A stretch of DNA of 64,000 nt, taken from contig CAJTWC010000005.1 in NCBI GenBank assembly GCA_910580185.1, positions 42,008 through 106,007 of the forward strand. Reading direction: 5' to 3'. A program made the translations under genes and the position numbers. This document shows, one piece after another, positions 1 to 8,329 of the stretch (position 1 is its first letter; every line of letters starts with the position of its first letter). This DNA is from an uncultured Bacilli bacterium (GTDB taxonomy: Bacteria > Bacillota_I > Bacilli_A > RF39 > UBA660). The notes beneath the pieces were generated by a model, which made no database searches, was not told the origin of the DNA, and saw only the letters and a list, made by a program, of their open reading frames with translations.

Positions 1-713
1 CTTCCCCAAGCTGTTACACCCTCAGCTCCTAAATCATCTATTAAAAGTAACTTAGCATATTTAAGTTCGTTATATTTGTTTTTAAATTCATCATTTGAAC
101 TTGATTGAAAAGTTGATTTTAAACTTCTTAGATATTCTGGCCAATATACTATCACACTTTTTACCTTATATTTTGCAAGTTCATTAAATAAAGCTGCTAT
201 TAAATAAGTTTTTCCACAGCCAAAGTTACCATGTAAAAATAATCCCTTTTTAATGTTACCTTCTTTATATGCTTTAACATAATTTAAAATCCATTTAATT
301 ACTTTTTCTCTTCCTTTATCATCCGTATAAATATCTTTTATTTTAGCTTCTTTAATTTCTTTGGGAATATCAATACTGGTTACGTTTTGTTGATATTTGG
401 TATCTTCTATAAGTTTATTTTTATACCTACAAGAAACATAGGAAAACTCTAATTTACCATTCTTTAAAATAGGCATATAGCAATATCCATTCATACTGTT
501 TTTACACATAGGAAGTCCCTTACAGTTTTTACAGTTTTTAACTTCTAAAACCGAATCTTCAATAGAAGTAGTACTTTTCATTAACTCATCATCACTTAAA
601 TTAATTTTATCAGTCATAGCTTTAAAATCCGGATCTTTTTTAGCTTCCTCATAAGCAACTCTTAACTTGTAATTTAAATCTTTAACACTTCTTATCTTAT
701 TAATGTTTTCCAT
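1..713 (-). CDS. dnaI: Primosomal helicase loader DnaI (C-terminus cut by window edge)
   Basis: This is the ATPase that loads the replicative helicase during initiation and restart in DnaB/DnaI-type Firmicutes. The readable 237 residues show the N-terminal cysteine-rich zinc-binding segment (NCKNC, then MCKN and YC), the Walker A motif GNFGCGKT and the Walker B motif LLLIDDLG. The gene runs off base 1, so its C-terminal third is missing here. The ATG at 711-713 follows AAGGAG. It is the last visible gene of a minus-strand operon that starts with a dnaB-like gene. Identification rests on the motif order and the neighbourhood. Confidence 0.88.
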   Translation of the reverse strand, partial: MENINKIRSVKDLNYKLRVAYEEAKKDPDFKAMTDKINLSDDELMKSTTSIEDSVLEVKNCKNCKGLPMCKNSMNGYCYMPILKNGKLEFSYVSCRYKNKLIEDTKYQQNVTSIDIPKEIKEAKIKDIYTDDKGREKVIKWILNYVKAYKEGNIKKGLFLHGNFGCGKTYLIAALFNELAKYKVKSVIVYWPEYLRSLKSTFQSSSNDEFKNKYNELKYAKLLLIDDLGAEGVTAWG

Positions 714-723
714 AATAAACTCC

Positions 724-798
724 TTAATTACCACTGTTTTTCCTTCTAATGGTTTTAATACTATTCGTTTTTAAATCAATACCATTAAACATTCCCAT
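724..798 (-). CDS. Possible 24-aa peptide between TPR gene and dnaI
   Basis: A 24-codon frame opens with ATG after TAGGTGG, and its stop overlaps the AAGGAG ribosome site of dnaI. That would allow translational coupling. I recognise no family, and the peptide is Lys/Arg/Asn-rich without a membrane segment. It fills most of the 119-base gap between two operon genes. It may be chance. Confidence 0.22.
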   Translation of the reverse strand: MGMFNGIDLKTNSIKTIRRKNSGN

Positions 799-832
799 AT
801 ATATTCCACCTATAAAACATAATTAGTACTTT

Positions 833-1618
833 TTAGTTTATTTTTATCTGCACTTTTTTTATATTTTCCTTCAAATTCTTAATGAATGATGGATTCTTTT
901 CATTTAACTTAGGATCTTTAGCTAAATTATTAAGTATTTTTAAATTTCTACTAGAGATACCTATATTTATATCATTTTCTTTTAGCATTTTAACAGCTTC
1001 ATTATCTTCTATGATATAATCAGAATCGTTAAGCTTTTTTCTAATGTAGAGCATTTCATTTAAAGCAAAGTTATTATTTTCATATCTTATACTTATTAAA
1101 TACAAAGAAAATGCCAATTCATATTTTTCTTTTTCTATATAATAAAATCCTAAATTACGATAATATCTTGCTAATGAAGAAGCATCATATAAATAATCAT
1201 ACAAATTATCTATACTTTCTTTCATCTTATCTAAATTACCGGACATTTTATAAGCCTCTACTATTTCAAAAAAAGAATCTATGTTAATCGGGTTATACTT
1301 TAAAGATTTATTTAAATATTCTAATGCTTTATCATACTCTTTTTCTTCTACCGCAATATAGGCAAGTAATCTATATGCCTCATCACCCATTAGATTAATC
1401 CAAAATACTTGCTTTTTTACTTTAACTATATTAATAAACAAATAAAACTGGAGTATGCTTTTAAAAGAATAATTAACACCATCTTCTTTAATATATAAAT
1501 TTTCTACTTCATCTATATAATCTAATAAAACTCTTTTAGCATCCTCATATTTTCTTTTTCTAATAAGTTTATTAGCATCCATAACTTTCTTATTTAAAAT
1601 AGTATAATCTTTATCCAT
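833..1618 (-). CDS. TPR-like helical repeat protein in the dnaB-dnaI operon
   Basis: The product is 261 residues with no signal peptide or membrane segment. Repeated helix pairs in the middle (for example AYIAVEEKEYDKALEYLNKS near residue 90 and YYIEKEKYELAFSLYLISI near 165) have the spacing of tetratricopeptide repeats. These normally form protein-binding scaffolds. The ATG follows AAAGGAG. The gene starts 11 bases after the dnaB stop and precedes dnaI, so it is probably co-transcribed with both. I do not recognise an orthologue. A role in helicase loading is inference from position only. Confidence 0.65.
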   Translation of the reverse strand: MDKDYTILNKKVMDANKLIRKRKYEDAKRVLLDYIDEVENLYIKEDGVNYSFKSILQFYLFINIVKVKKQVFWINLMGDEAYRLLAYIAVEEKEYDKALEYLNKSLKYNPINIDSFFEIVEAYKMSGNLDKMKESIDNLYDYLYDASSLARYYRNLGFYYIEKEKYELAFSLYLISIRYENNNFALNEMLYIRKKLNDSDYIIEDNEAVKMLKENDINIGISSRNLKILNNLAKDPKLNEKNPSFIKNLKENIKKVQIKIN

Positions 1619-1629
1619 AATTACTCCTT

Positions 1630-2925
1630 TTATGAAAATTCTTTAAGCATATCCTTAAGTGATTTTTCATCTTCTTCACTTATCTTTTCTTTTTTAATGT
1701 TTTGATTAAACCATTCTGGTAATTTTTCTTCTTTTATAACTTTAGATAGTGGTTTATCATTAACTTTTTTATCTTTTTTGTATTCTTTTTCAGCTGCTTT
1801 CATTGCTTCTTCAACGGTTTCTACGTTAAGTCTTTTCCATTGGGATGCAATTGTTTCTAAATAAGCTCTCGTTAGTTTTTTATTATTTATTTTAAGTACG
1901 TAATCAATTAAAACGTTTACAACACCTGGATTAAGTTTAAAGTCATTTAATAAAGACTCTAATAAACTTAAATCCCTACTTGATGGTTTAGCACCATTAC
2001 TTCTTCCTTTTAAGAAGTTATAAGGGCTTGTGTTTTCAAATACATAAATCATCTTCGCTCTTTTATCATCTGCCCCTACTGGATTTTTTAGGTATTCTGG
2101 TTGGCTTTTATAAACCAAAGATGGTAATTTATTTTCATTTTCATATCTATAATAATTTCTAACGTTTTTTCTAAGAAGGGTTTTATCAATAAGACCATTT
2201 TCTTTTATCGAATTAAGAATTGGTGATTTCATACTATTAGCATCCATATTATAAACAAAAGATAAATTATTAATAAGTTCCTTAACTTCTTTTGAAAAAG
2301 TTTTAGTTGTTATTACACCGCTTGGCACTAATGATATTAGCATATCAAAATCAAAGCCTTTATCTATTTTTATATTACCTGTTTTATTAACTCTTAAGTC
2401 TTCATTTAAGTTATCATAAGTAGTAGCAGGTAGGCTTTCAAATACCTCATCAAAACTACTTGTCATTTCTTCATAAGAAGATAAATTTATCCTAGGTACT
2501 TTAAAATACTTAAGCAAGTTTTCATATTCTTTTTTACCTACGTTATTATATAAAACAATATTTAATATTGGATGATTAAAAAACTCTGAAGCGCTTATTG
2601 GAGAATATATTTCATAAACATAATTATTAACGTTATCTTTTTTAACAAAAGTTTTTAATAAACCTACTCCTTCTAATTTCTTTCTAGCGGTTATTATAGC
2701 ATCCATTTTAATTCTAAGACTAGTCATTAAATGATGATGTGTATACTCCATACTAAGTAGTTCTGTTTTATCTAAATCTGCCCATAAAGTATAATATAAG
2801 CTAGTTGCTATACTACCAATAATTGGTTGATATAACATACTAATTATTTTTCTATCATATTCATTTAAAATAGTTCGGTTAACTACTACAAAAGTATCAG
2901 CGGGTAAAATATTTATTTCTTTCAT
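1630..2925 (-). CDS. dnaB: Replication initiation and membrane attachment protein DnaB
   Basis: This is the Firmicute DnaB (not the replicative helicase), which works with DnaD and DnaI to load helicase at oriC and at restart sites. The N-terminal winged-helix region reads ILPADTFVVVNRTILNEYD and continues with LYQPIIGSIATSLYYTLW, as in the family. The C-terminal half has the DnaB/DnaD-type helical domain (LLNDFKLNPGVVNVLIDYVL, with AYLETIASQWKRLNVETVEEA further on). I chose the ATG at 2923-2925: AGGAAGG lies about 8 bases upstream, whereas the GTG three codons earlier abuts it. First gene of the operon. Confidence 0.85.
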   Translation of the reverse strand: MKEINILPADTFVVVNRTILNEYDRKIISMLYQPIIGSIATSLYYTLWADLDKTELLSMEYTHHHLMTSLRIKMDAIITARKKLEGVGLLKTFVKKDNVNNYVYEIYSPISASEFFNHPILNIVLYNNVGKKEYENLLKYFKVPRINLSSYEEMTSSFDEVFESLPATTYDNLNEDLRVNKTGNIKIDKGFDFDMLISLVPSGVITTKTFSKEVKELINNLSFVYNMDANSMKSPILNSIKENGLIDKTLLRKNVRNYYRYENENKLPSLVYKSQPEYLKNPVGADDKRAKMIYVFENTSPYNFLKGRSNGAKPSSRDLSLLESLLNDFKLNPGVVNVLIDYVLKINNKKLTRAYLETIASQWKRLNVETVEEAMKAAEKEYKKDKKVNDKPLSKVIKEEKLPEWFNQNIKKEKISEEDEKSLKDMLKEFS

Positions 2926-2996
2926 AGTAATCACCTTCCTTTAACTAATATTTTAATCTATTTTCTCCTTTATTTCAATAATTAATTTTTATGATT

Positions 2997-3025
2997 TTGA
3001 AATATATATTCTAAAATGATATAAT
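2997..3025 (+). promoter_or_regulatory. Sigma-A-type promoter for the radical SAM gene
   Basis: TTGAAA (2997-3002), a 17-base spacer, then TATAAT (3020-3025). Transcription would start near 3032, leaving only about 10 bases before the ATG at 3042, just enough for the GGTGAT ribosome site. The opposite strand carries dnaB, so the promoter sits in a divergent gap. Confidence 0.75.
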
Positions 3026-3041
3026 CTTTTTGGTGATAGAA

Positions 3042-3971
3042 ATGTTTAAATATAGTTTAGATAATAAAAGATATCATACTCTTAATTATCATTTAACGAA
3101 TAAATTTGGTACAAGAGCATTTAAAGTTAGTTTAAATGGTAATTTTTCTTGTCCTAACTTCAAAAATAATAAGGGTTGTATTTTTTGTTCCGCTTTAGGT
3201 AGTGGAGATTTTGCTGGTAACAAAAATGATAATCTATTAAAACAATTTAACGATGTTAAAACTATGTTAAACAATAAATGGCCTGATACTAAATACATAG
3301 CATACTTTCAAGCTAATACAAATACTTATGCACCTGTAAACGTTTTAAAAGAAAAATTTGAAAAAGCACTTACCTTTCCTAACGTTGTAGGATTAAACAT
3401 AGGAACAAGACCAGATGCAATATCAGATGAATGTTTAAAGTATTTAAATGATTTAAATAAAAGAACTTACCTAACAATCGAATTAGGATTACAAAGCATG
3501 CATAATGAAACACTCAAATTAATTAATCGTGGACACGATTTAAAGTGTTTTGATGAGTGCGTTAAAAAATTAAGAGAAAATAACATAAACGTTGTAGTTC
3601 ATATAATAAATGGACTACCTTTTGAAACAAAAAAAATGATGATTGATACCGTAAAGCATTTAAACTCTCTTAATATTCAAGGAATTAAAATACATATGCT
3701 TCATATCCTTAAAAATACTGAATTAGAAAACTTCTATAAAAAAACTAATTTTCATGTTTTAACAAAAGAAGAATATGTGGATATAGTATGTGATCAAATA
3801 GAAGAACTTGATGAAAAAATAGTTATTCATAGATTAACTGGAGATGGAAAAAAAGAAGATTTAATAGAGCCTATGTGGACACTAAAAAAAGTATCAGTAC
3901 TTAATGATATTGATAAAGAACTAAGCAAAAGAAATACATATCAAGGTTATAAATATCAAAAGAAGCAATAA
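3042..3971 (+). CDS. ytqA: Radical SAM protein, YtqA/TIGR01212 family
   Basis: A 309-residue radical SAM enzyme. The cluster motif is CPNFKNNKGCIFC, giving cysteines at about 37, 46 and 49, in the wide spacing seen in YtqA-like proteins. The sequence then continues through the barrel (GLNIGTRPDAISDECL, LTIELGLQSMHNETL, HIINGLPFETKKMM). The N-terminal YHTLNYHLTNKFGTRAFKV is diagnostic of this group. Its substrate is not settled; a tRNA or nucleotide modification role has been suggested for relatives. Start is the ATG at 3042 after GGTGAT. In-frame TTG and GTG codons just upstream lack a ribosome site. Confidence 0.88.
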   Translation: MFKYSLDNKRYHTLNYHLTNKFGTRAFKVSLNGNFSCPNFKNNKGCIFCSALGSGDFAGNKNDNLLKQFNDVKTMLNNKWPDTKYIAYFQANTNTYAPVNVLKEKFEKALTFPNVVGLNIGTRPDAISDECLKYLNDLNKRTYLTIELGLQSMHNETLKLINRGHDLKCFDECVKKLRENNINVVVHIINGLPFETKKMMIDTVKHLNSLNIQGIKIHMLHILKNTELENFYKKTNFHVLTKEEYVDIVCDQIEELDEKIVIHRLTGDGKKEDLIEPMWTLKKVSVLNDIDKELSKRNTYQGYKYQKKQ

Positions 3972-3983
3972 TTTGCTTCTTTT
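3958..3983. terminator. Bidirectional hairpin terminator
   Basis: An 11-bp stem, AAAAGAAGCAA (3958-3968) with TTGCTTCTTTT (3973-3983), has a 4-base loop. It overlaps the stop of the radical SAM gene and lies between convergent genes. It has a U-rich tail on the plus strand, and the A-rich left arm serves the minus strand. Confidence 0.75.
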
Positions 3984-4392
3984 ATTTCATTTTATAATAT
4001 ATGTTATTTTTATTTAAAAAACTGGATATATTATCAGTATATGATATCAATGTCATATGAGTTATGGTAATTCCATTTGATATATATGTTACATTAAAAT
4101 AATTATCTTCTTCATCATAAATATCTTTTATGCATTTTCCTATATTATTGCAAGATAATTTATATTCACTATTATTTTTTAATTTTATATTTGTTATAAG
4201 ATATTCATCACTATACTTATTAAATAATTTATCTAATTTATTACTACTAATTCCATCTTCAAAAGTTATATCAACCATGGATACTCCATAATTATTTACA
4301 TCGTCATAAGAGATAACTGGCTTACTTCTATTAGATATAATCAAAAATATATAAATTATAAATAAAAATAATAAAAAAAGATATTTTTTCAT
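3982..4392 (-). CDS. Small membrane-anchored or secreted protein, unknown
   Basis: A 136-residue protein with one N-terminal hydrophobic helix (YLFLLFLFIIYIFLIIS) preceded by KK and followed by RSK. This could be an uncleaved anchor or a signal peptide. The extracellular part is short and mixed, with two cysteines (CNNIGKC) that could form a disulfide. No family is recognised. ATG follows GGTGG. It stands alone between terminators. Confidence 0.6.
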   Translation of the reverse strand: MKKYLFLLFLFIIYIFLIISNRSKPVISYDDVNNYGVSMVDITFEDGISSNKLDKLFNKYSDEYLITNIKLKNNSEYKLSCNNIGKCIKDIYDEEDNYFNVTYISNGITITHMTLISYTDNISSFLNKNNIYYKMK

Positions 4393-4438
4393 AAAACCAC
4401 CATTACTATTATGAAATAAATATCTTTTTTAATACGTT

Positions 4439-5470
4439 TTAAATATGCATTTGAGCATTTACTTTTGGAAGTGCAATTAATTCTAACTTATCTCCACTAA
4501 CAGCTACTCCTCTTTTTTTCTTTAGATCATCAAGTCTTTCTTTTATGTCATCTACTGATGTTGCTCTCATTTCTTCAGCTTTTTCATGTTCTTTAATAGA
4601 AAGATCTTCCAATCTATCCGAAAAGCTTTCTGCGACATCTCCTGCAAAATCAATTACCGATGCAAAAGCATTTTTTATTTTAGCATTACGAGCTGCCCTT
4701 TTTTCTTTACGTCTTTCAGAAATCTTACTAATGGTTTTCTTAATACCTGCGCTAGTATCCTCTATCCATTTACGAGCTTTCTTTATTCTTGATACTCCTT
4801 TATTTATAGCTTCTATAACAAGATTTGTACAGCTTAAAGTTATGTTAAATATTTCGCCATGTTTAATATATACAACATTTTGTTTTTCACCTTTTGAGTT
4901 TTTTAAATTTTCTGGCTCTACTTTATAATTTTTATTTGCTAACCATTCTAAATATTTATTAACAATATTTCTTAAAATCTTAAACTTATCCTTTGGAATT
5001 GAAACAAGAGGCGTCGTTTTTATCTGCCCAACAGAAGGATCTACGACAAAGTTTATTACTATCTTTTTATCTTCTGTGCTTAATCCAAGATTATTAGTTT
5101 TCTTCATAATCTTTTCTTCGGGTATATTTATACTTCTTTTTGGATTAGCATTTTTATAATCTTTTATTGTGCCTTTTAAATTTTGCTTGGTACGAGCATC
5201 TATTTGCTTTCCTATTTGCTCTTTTTCAGCTCCATCGGCTTGTACATATTTTTTTTCTAATATTTTGTCTTCACATGTCTTAACTATTTTACCATTTATA
5301 TCCTTTTCAGGATTATCTTTTAGGTAATCATGATAAGCTGTAAAAAAAGTAATATCGGCTTTGTTACCAAGCCAGTCATCTAATATTGTAGAACTAAATT
5401 TATCATTTATTTCATCAGCGGTTAAATTTTTTAACTCTTCTATAATTTTTTTATATTTTTCAGTATTCAT
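4439..5470 (-). CDS. Hypothetical protein, helical, charged
   Basis: A 343-residue cytoplasmic protein without membrane segments. The C-terminal third is very rich in Lys, Arg and Glu (RRKEKRAARNAK; KEHEKAEEMRATSVDDIKER) and likely coiled coil. The middle has a mixed alpha/beta segment, IVINFVVDPSVGQIKTTPLV. It ends in QMHI. The ATG follows AGGAG. The gene lies 11 bases after the DUF1292 gene, so the two are probably one operon. I do not recognise the family. Confidence 0.55.
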   Translation of the reverse strand: MNTEKYKKIIEELKNLTADEINDKFSSTILDDWLGNKADITFFTAYHDYLKDNPEKDINGKIVKTCEDKILEKKYVQADGAEKEQIGKQIDARTKQNLKGTIKDYKNANPKRSINIPEEKIMKKTNNLGLSTEDKKIVINFVVDPSVGQIKTTPLVSIPKDKFKILRNIVNKYLEWLANKNYKVEPENLKNSKGEKQNVVYIKHGEIFNITLSCTNLVIEAINKGVSRIKKARKWIEDTSAGIKKTISKISERRKEKRAARNAKIKNAFASVIDFAGDVAESFSDRLEDLSIKEHEKAEEMRATSVDDIKERLDDLKKKRGVAVSGDKLELIALPKVNAQMHI

Positions 5471-5481
5471 AGTTTATTCTC

Positions 5482-5736
5482 CTATTCTTCTGATAATTCT
5501 TGAATAGCCTTTTGAATCATTTTCCAATCTTCTTCATTAGTAATTGAATCAAGAACATAGCTATCTTCTTGTTCTACTATTACTGAAGCATATATATCAA
5601 CATTATCTGCTTTATCATCAAATGTATATATCAAAAATGATTTTGAATCATCTGGAGTTTTTAAAATCGTAATAACTTTAATTTCCATTTCCTTACCGTC
5701 TTGATTAGCTATCTTAAGAGTTTCTAATTCTTTCAT
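5482..5736 (-). CDS. DUF1292 family protein
   Basis: An 84-residue protein with the DUF1292 pattern: a short strand-rich start (EMEIKVITILKTPDDSKSFLIYTF), a middle strand YASVIVEQEDSYVLDSI, and an acidic end with EEDWKMIQKAIQEL. In other Firmicutes, DUF1292 genes usually sit beside yrrK/ruvX and alaS; here the neighbour is an unknown gene. The start is the ATG at 5734-5736, 7 bases after AGGAGG. A GTG two codons upstream is too close to that site. Confidence 0.75.
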   Translation of the reverse strand: MKELETLKIANQDGKEMEIKVITILKTPDDSKSFLIYTFDDKADNVDIYASVIVEQEDSYVLDSITNEEDWKMIQKAIQELSEE

Positions 5737-5853
5737 ATGCACTCCTCCTTATTCTATAAGTATAATTATAATGTATTTTATCGTTTTTTGCAAGGTATTA
5801 CAAAGAATAATAAAAACTACTTTTATAAATAAGTTTCTATGATTTCACATATA

Positions 5854-6267
5854 TTAATATTTTTTTAAAATATTATCTAAATTATTTATTATTTCTGATA
5901 TATCTTTATAAGGAATCAACCCTATTCTTTTATTCCCCCTTATCATGGTTGATACCTTAGGTGTATAAGTTTCATCATATATCGCTATTATTCTTTTTCC
6001 TAGTTTATCTGCAAATCCAAGTTCATAACCAACGCCAAGGGATGGAATTGATACCTCTGCAAAAATTATATCTGCTATTTTCATTTTAGATTCTAAATCT
6101 TTATAAATGTCTTCATCATTTTGAAAAGCTTCTTTAGCAATAGTGTTTTCATCTGCTATCTGATCATCTAAAATTTCACCATAGCTTTTTAAAGCTTCAA
6201 TTAACTTTTTATAAGTATCTATCTTCTGCGTTCCACCATATATTGAACCTGACATATATATTTTCAT
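5854..6267 (-). CDS. Nucleoside 2-deoxyribosyltransferase-like protein
   Basis: 137 residues with the fold signature of the nucleoside 2-deoxyribosyltransferase/DNPH1 group: the starting strand KIYMSGSI, then IADIIFAEVSIPSLGVGYELGFADKLGKRIIAIYD. The acidic Glu in GVGYELG corresponds to the conserved catalytic region. Such enzymes cleave or exchange the N-glycosidic bond of deoxynucleosides or their monophosphates, probably in nucleotide salvage or clean-up. ATG follows AGAGGTG. Substrate cannot be told from sequence. It lies 10 bases downstream of the DUF362 gene. Confidence 0.72.
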   Translation of the reverse strand: MKIYMSGSIYGGTQKIDTYKKLIEALKSYGEILDDQIADENTIAKEAFQNDEDIYKDLESKMKIADIIFAEVSIPSLGVGYELGFADKLGKRIIAIYDETYTPKVSTMIRGNKRIGLIPYKDISEIINNLDNILKKY

Positions 6268-6277
6268 TTTTTCACCT

Positions 6278-7162
6278 CTAATCTATGTTTATTAACGAAT
6301 ACGCTCTAGAACCAAAACCTAATTCTTCTGCTCTTTCTATCGTATGAATACCATTTCTAGATTCTATTCGCTCTATCAAATGGTCACGACCTTTATCATT
6401 AGAATTATAAACTAAGTCAATTGAGGCTTGGTCTATTGCAATTGGGTCTATACTTGCTAAAACACCAATATCACTCATGCAAGGATCCTCAGCATCAGCA
6501 CAACAATCACAGTCAACCGATAAATTACACATTATGTTTATGTAACAAATATTATCTTTAAAATATTGTACTACTGATGCAGCTGCATCAGCCATACTTT
6601 CTAAAAGCTTATCTTGCTCTGGTAAATTATCCCATAGCTTGGTTTGGTCAGTTAATAATCCTGCACTATGAATATAGGACTTACCCGCACTTGATGCAAC
6701 GCCAATTGATAATTGTTTTAAAGCTCCACCATAACCACCCATTGGGTGTCCCTTAAAATGTGATAACACTAACATCGAATCATAATTATCAATGTTTTTA
6801 CCAACAAAGTTTTTCTTTATAACCTTACCATTTGGAATATTAAGCACTTTATCTGGTCCTTCAGCGTCCATTATATCAACGTCAAAATACTTAGACCAAC
6901 CATGTTTTTCAATTAATTCCTTATGTTTTTCTGTTTCGTTTCTAGCACCCTCATAAGCCGTGTTACACTCAACTACCGTTCCACCAACATAATCGATTAT
7001 TTGCTTAACAAACTCTGGTTTAACATAGTTTTGATTACCTTCTTCTCCAGAGTGAAGTTTAACTGCTACTTTCCCCTTTAACTTAAATCCTAAAGCTTTA
7101 TAAATTTTAACTAAGCTTTCTGGCGTGATTTCCTTTGTAAAATAAACCTTTGATTTTTCCAT
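6278..7162 (-). CDS. DUF362 domain protein, ferredoxin-like family
   Basis: A 294-residue DUF362 protein: KVAVKLHSGEEGNQNYVKPEFVKQI at the N-terminus, then VECNTAYEGARNETEKH, HFKGHPMGGYGGALKQLSIG, and a cysteine patch DCDCCADAEDPCM near residue 215. Relatives are annotated as uncharacterised iron-sulfur or ferredoxin-like proteins. The cysteine patch supports metal or cluster binding. The start was moved to the ATG at 7160-7162, which follows CAGGAGAAA; an upstream TTG overlaps that site. Genes here follow each other closely on the minus strand. Confidence 0.8.
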   Translation of the reverse strand: MEKSKVYFTKEITPESLVKIYKALGFKLKGKVAVKLHSGEEGNQNYVKPEFVKQIIDYVGGTVVECNTAYEGARNETEKHKELIEKHGWSKYFDVDIMDAEGPDKVLNIPNGKVIKKNFVGKNIDNYDSMLVLSHFKGHPMGGYGGALKQLSIGVASSAGKSYIHSAGLLTDQTKLWDNLPEQDKLLESMADAAASVVQYFKDNICYINIMCNLSVDCDCCADAEDPCMSDIGVLASIDPIAIDQASIDLVYNSNDKGRDHLIERIESRNGIHTIERAEELGFGSRAYSLINID

Positions 7163-7180
7163 ATAATTTTCTCCTGTCAA

Positions 7181-7522
7181 TTAATATATTCTTTTTCCGT
7201 TTAAAACTCTTTTATCTAAAGTAAGAAGACTTACGCCATTATCAGTATCAGCACCTAAAACTCTTACCTCACTTTTTACCTCAGATATTCTAATTGGACT
7301 AAAGTTAATAACGCATACAACCTGTTTTCCAATTAATTCTTCTGGTTTATAAAGAGTAGTTATTTGTGCAGATGATAATTTAACACCTATTTCATCTCCA
7401 AAATCTATTTTTAATTTATAAGCAGGATGTCTTGCTCTTTTATTTACGCTTGCATCTATTATGGTTCCAACCCTGATATCTACTTTTTCAAAATCATCTA
7501 AACTTATTATTTTAGTATCCAT
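7181..7522 (-). CDS. csaA: CsaA-like tRNA-binding domain protein
   Basis: A 113-residue stand-alone tRNA-binding (EMAP/Trbp111-type OB) domain: ISLDDFEKVDIRVGTIIDA at the start, followed by HPAYKLKIDFGDEIG, SSAQITTLYKPEELIGKQVVCVINF and SEVRVLGAD. In Bacillus, CsaA is described as a chaperone-like protein of this fold that helps secretion. The ATG at 7520-7522 follows AAAGGTGA; the upstream extension in frame has no ribosome site and unnatural composition. Confidence 0.82.
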   Translation of the reverse strand: MDTKIISLDDFEKVDIRVGTIIDASVNKRARHPAYKLKIDFGDEIGVKLSSAQITTLYKPEELIGKQVVCVINFSPIRISEVKSEVRVLGADTDNGVSLLTLDKRVLNGKRIY

Positions 7523-7614
7523 TAAAATCACCTTTATTATCTTTACGTTATTATTATACATCTTTAAAGTAGATTTTAAAAGACATGGTATTTGTTTTAC
7601 CACGCCTTTATTTA

Positions 7615-8235
7615 TTACTTATTACAATCAGTACAAATGTTACTAGCTTCTTTAACCTTTGTCATATATTTAGTTAACTTCTCTTTTAAATCCTTTACTT
7701 CGTCTTTAGTCCAATACTCTTTAGGATCCCTCAAACCATGTGTATCTTTTGAAGTCTCATAATCATTCCCAATTATTTCACCGCTTATATGGAATGATAC
7801 GTTAGGTACAAATATCCATTCTTCTCCTTCATCAGTATATTGTAAGTTTCCATGAAGTAAATCCCTTAGTTCATAATACTTATCCATACTTTCTTCTTTA
7901 ACTTTTTTAGTATTGCAATAATATATCTTTTCAATACCTACATCATTTGCAACTTCGTTTAAGTACTTAACGTAAGCCATGCACCATGGACATTCTGGAT
8001 AACCTAAATAAACAACACCAGTTCCGTTTTTCATTATTTTAATTATTTCATCTGCACTTTTATAAACGAATGGGTTATCTTCTGATACCGTTTCATACTC
8101 CTTAGCAAACTTTTTAGCATCAGGATTAACCTTTACTTCTTCTTTTTTATTTCCGTTTAGAAATAAAAATATTCCTGCTACCACGATTACTAAAATAACA
8201 GCAGCAATTACAATTATGTTTTTTTTGTTTTTCAT
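7615..8235 (-). CDS. Membrane-anchored thioredoxin-like protein (CPWC)
   Basis: 206 residues with one N-terminal membrane helix (IIVIAAVILVIVVAGIFLFL). A thioredoxin-like domain lies outside, with YPECPWCMAYVKYL near residue 85, i.e. a CPWC redox pair. The C-terminus carries a second cysteine pair, ICTDCNK. It probably acts in extracytoplasmic thiol-disulfide exchange. ATG follows GGGAGGT. A second anchored thioredoxin lies at 54809. The fold call rests on the CxxC context, not a full alignment. Confidence 0.72.
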   Translation of the reverse strand: MKNKKNIIVIAAVILVIVVAGIFLFLNGNKKEEVKVNPDAKKFAKEYETVSEDNPFVYKSADEIIKIMKNGTGVVYLGYPECPWCMAYVKYLNEVANDVGIEKIYYCNTKKVKEESMDKYYELRDLLHGNLQYTDEGEEWIFVPNVSFHISGEIIGNDYETSKDTHGLRDPKEYWTKDEVKDLKEKLTKYMTKVKEASNICTDCNK

Positions 8236-8301
8236 CTTTTTACCTCCCAGCTACTTTAATATTAGCAATATTTTACATTTTTTTCAATAAAGAAAAGGTT
8301 G

Positions 8302-8327
8302 AAAAAAGCTCAACTTAAAGTTGAGCC
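8302..8327 (-). terminator. Rho-independent terminator after the XRE gene
   Basis: On the minus strand an 8-bp stem, GCTCAACT/AGTTGAGC with a 3-base loop, is followed by TTTTTTC. It lies just after the stop at 8330. Confidence 0.8.
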
Positions 8328-8329
8328 CT

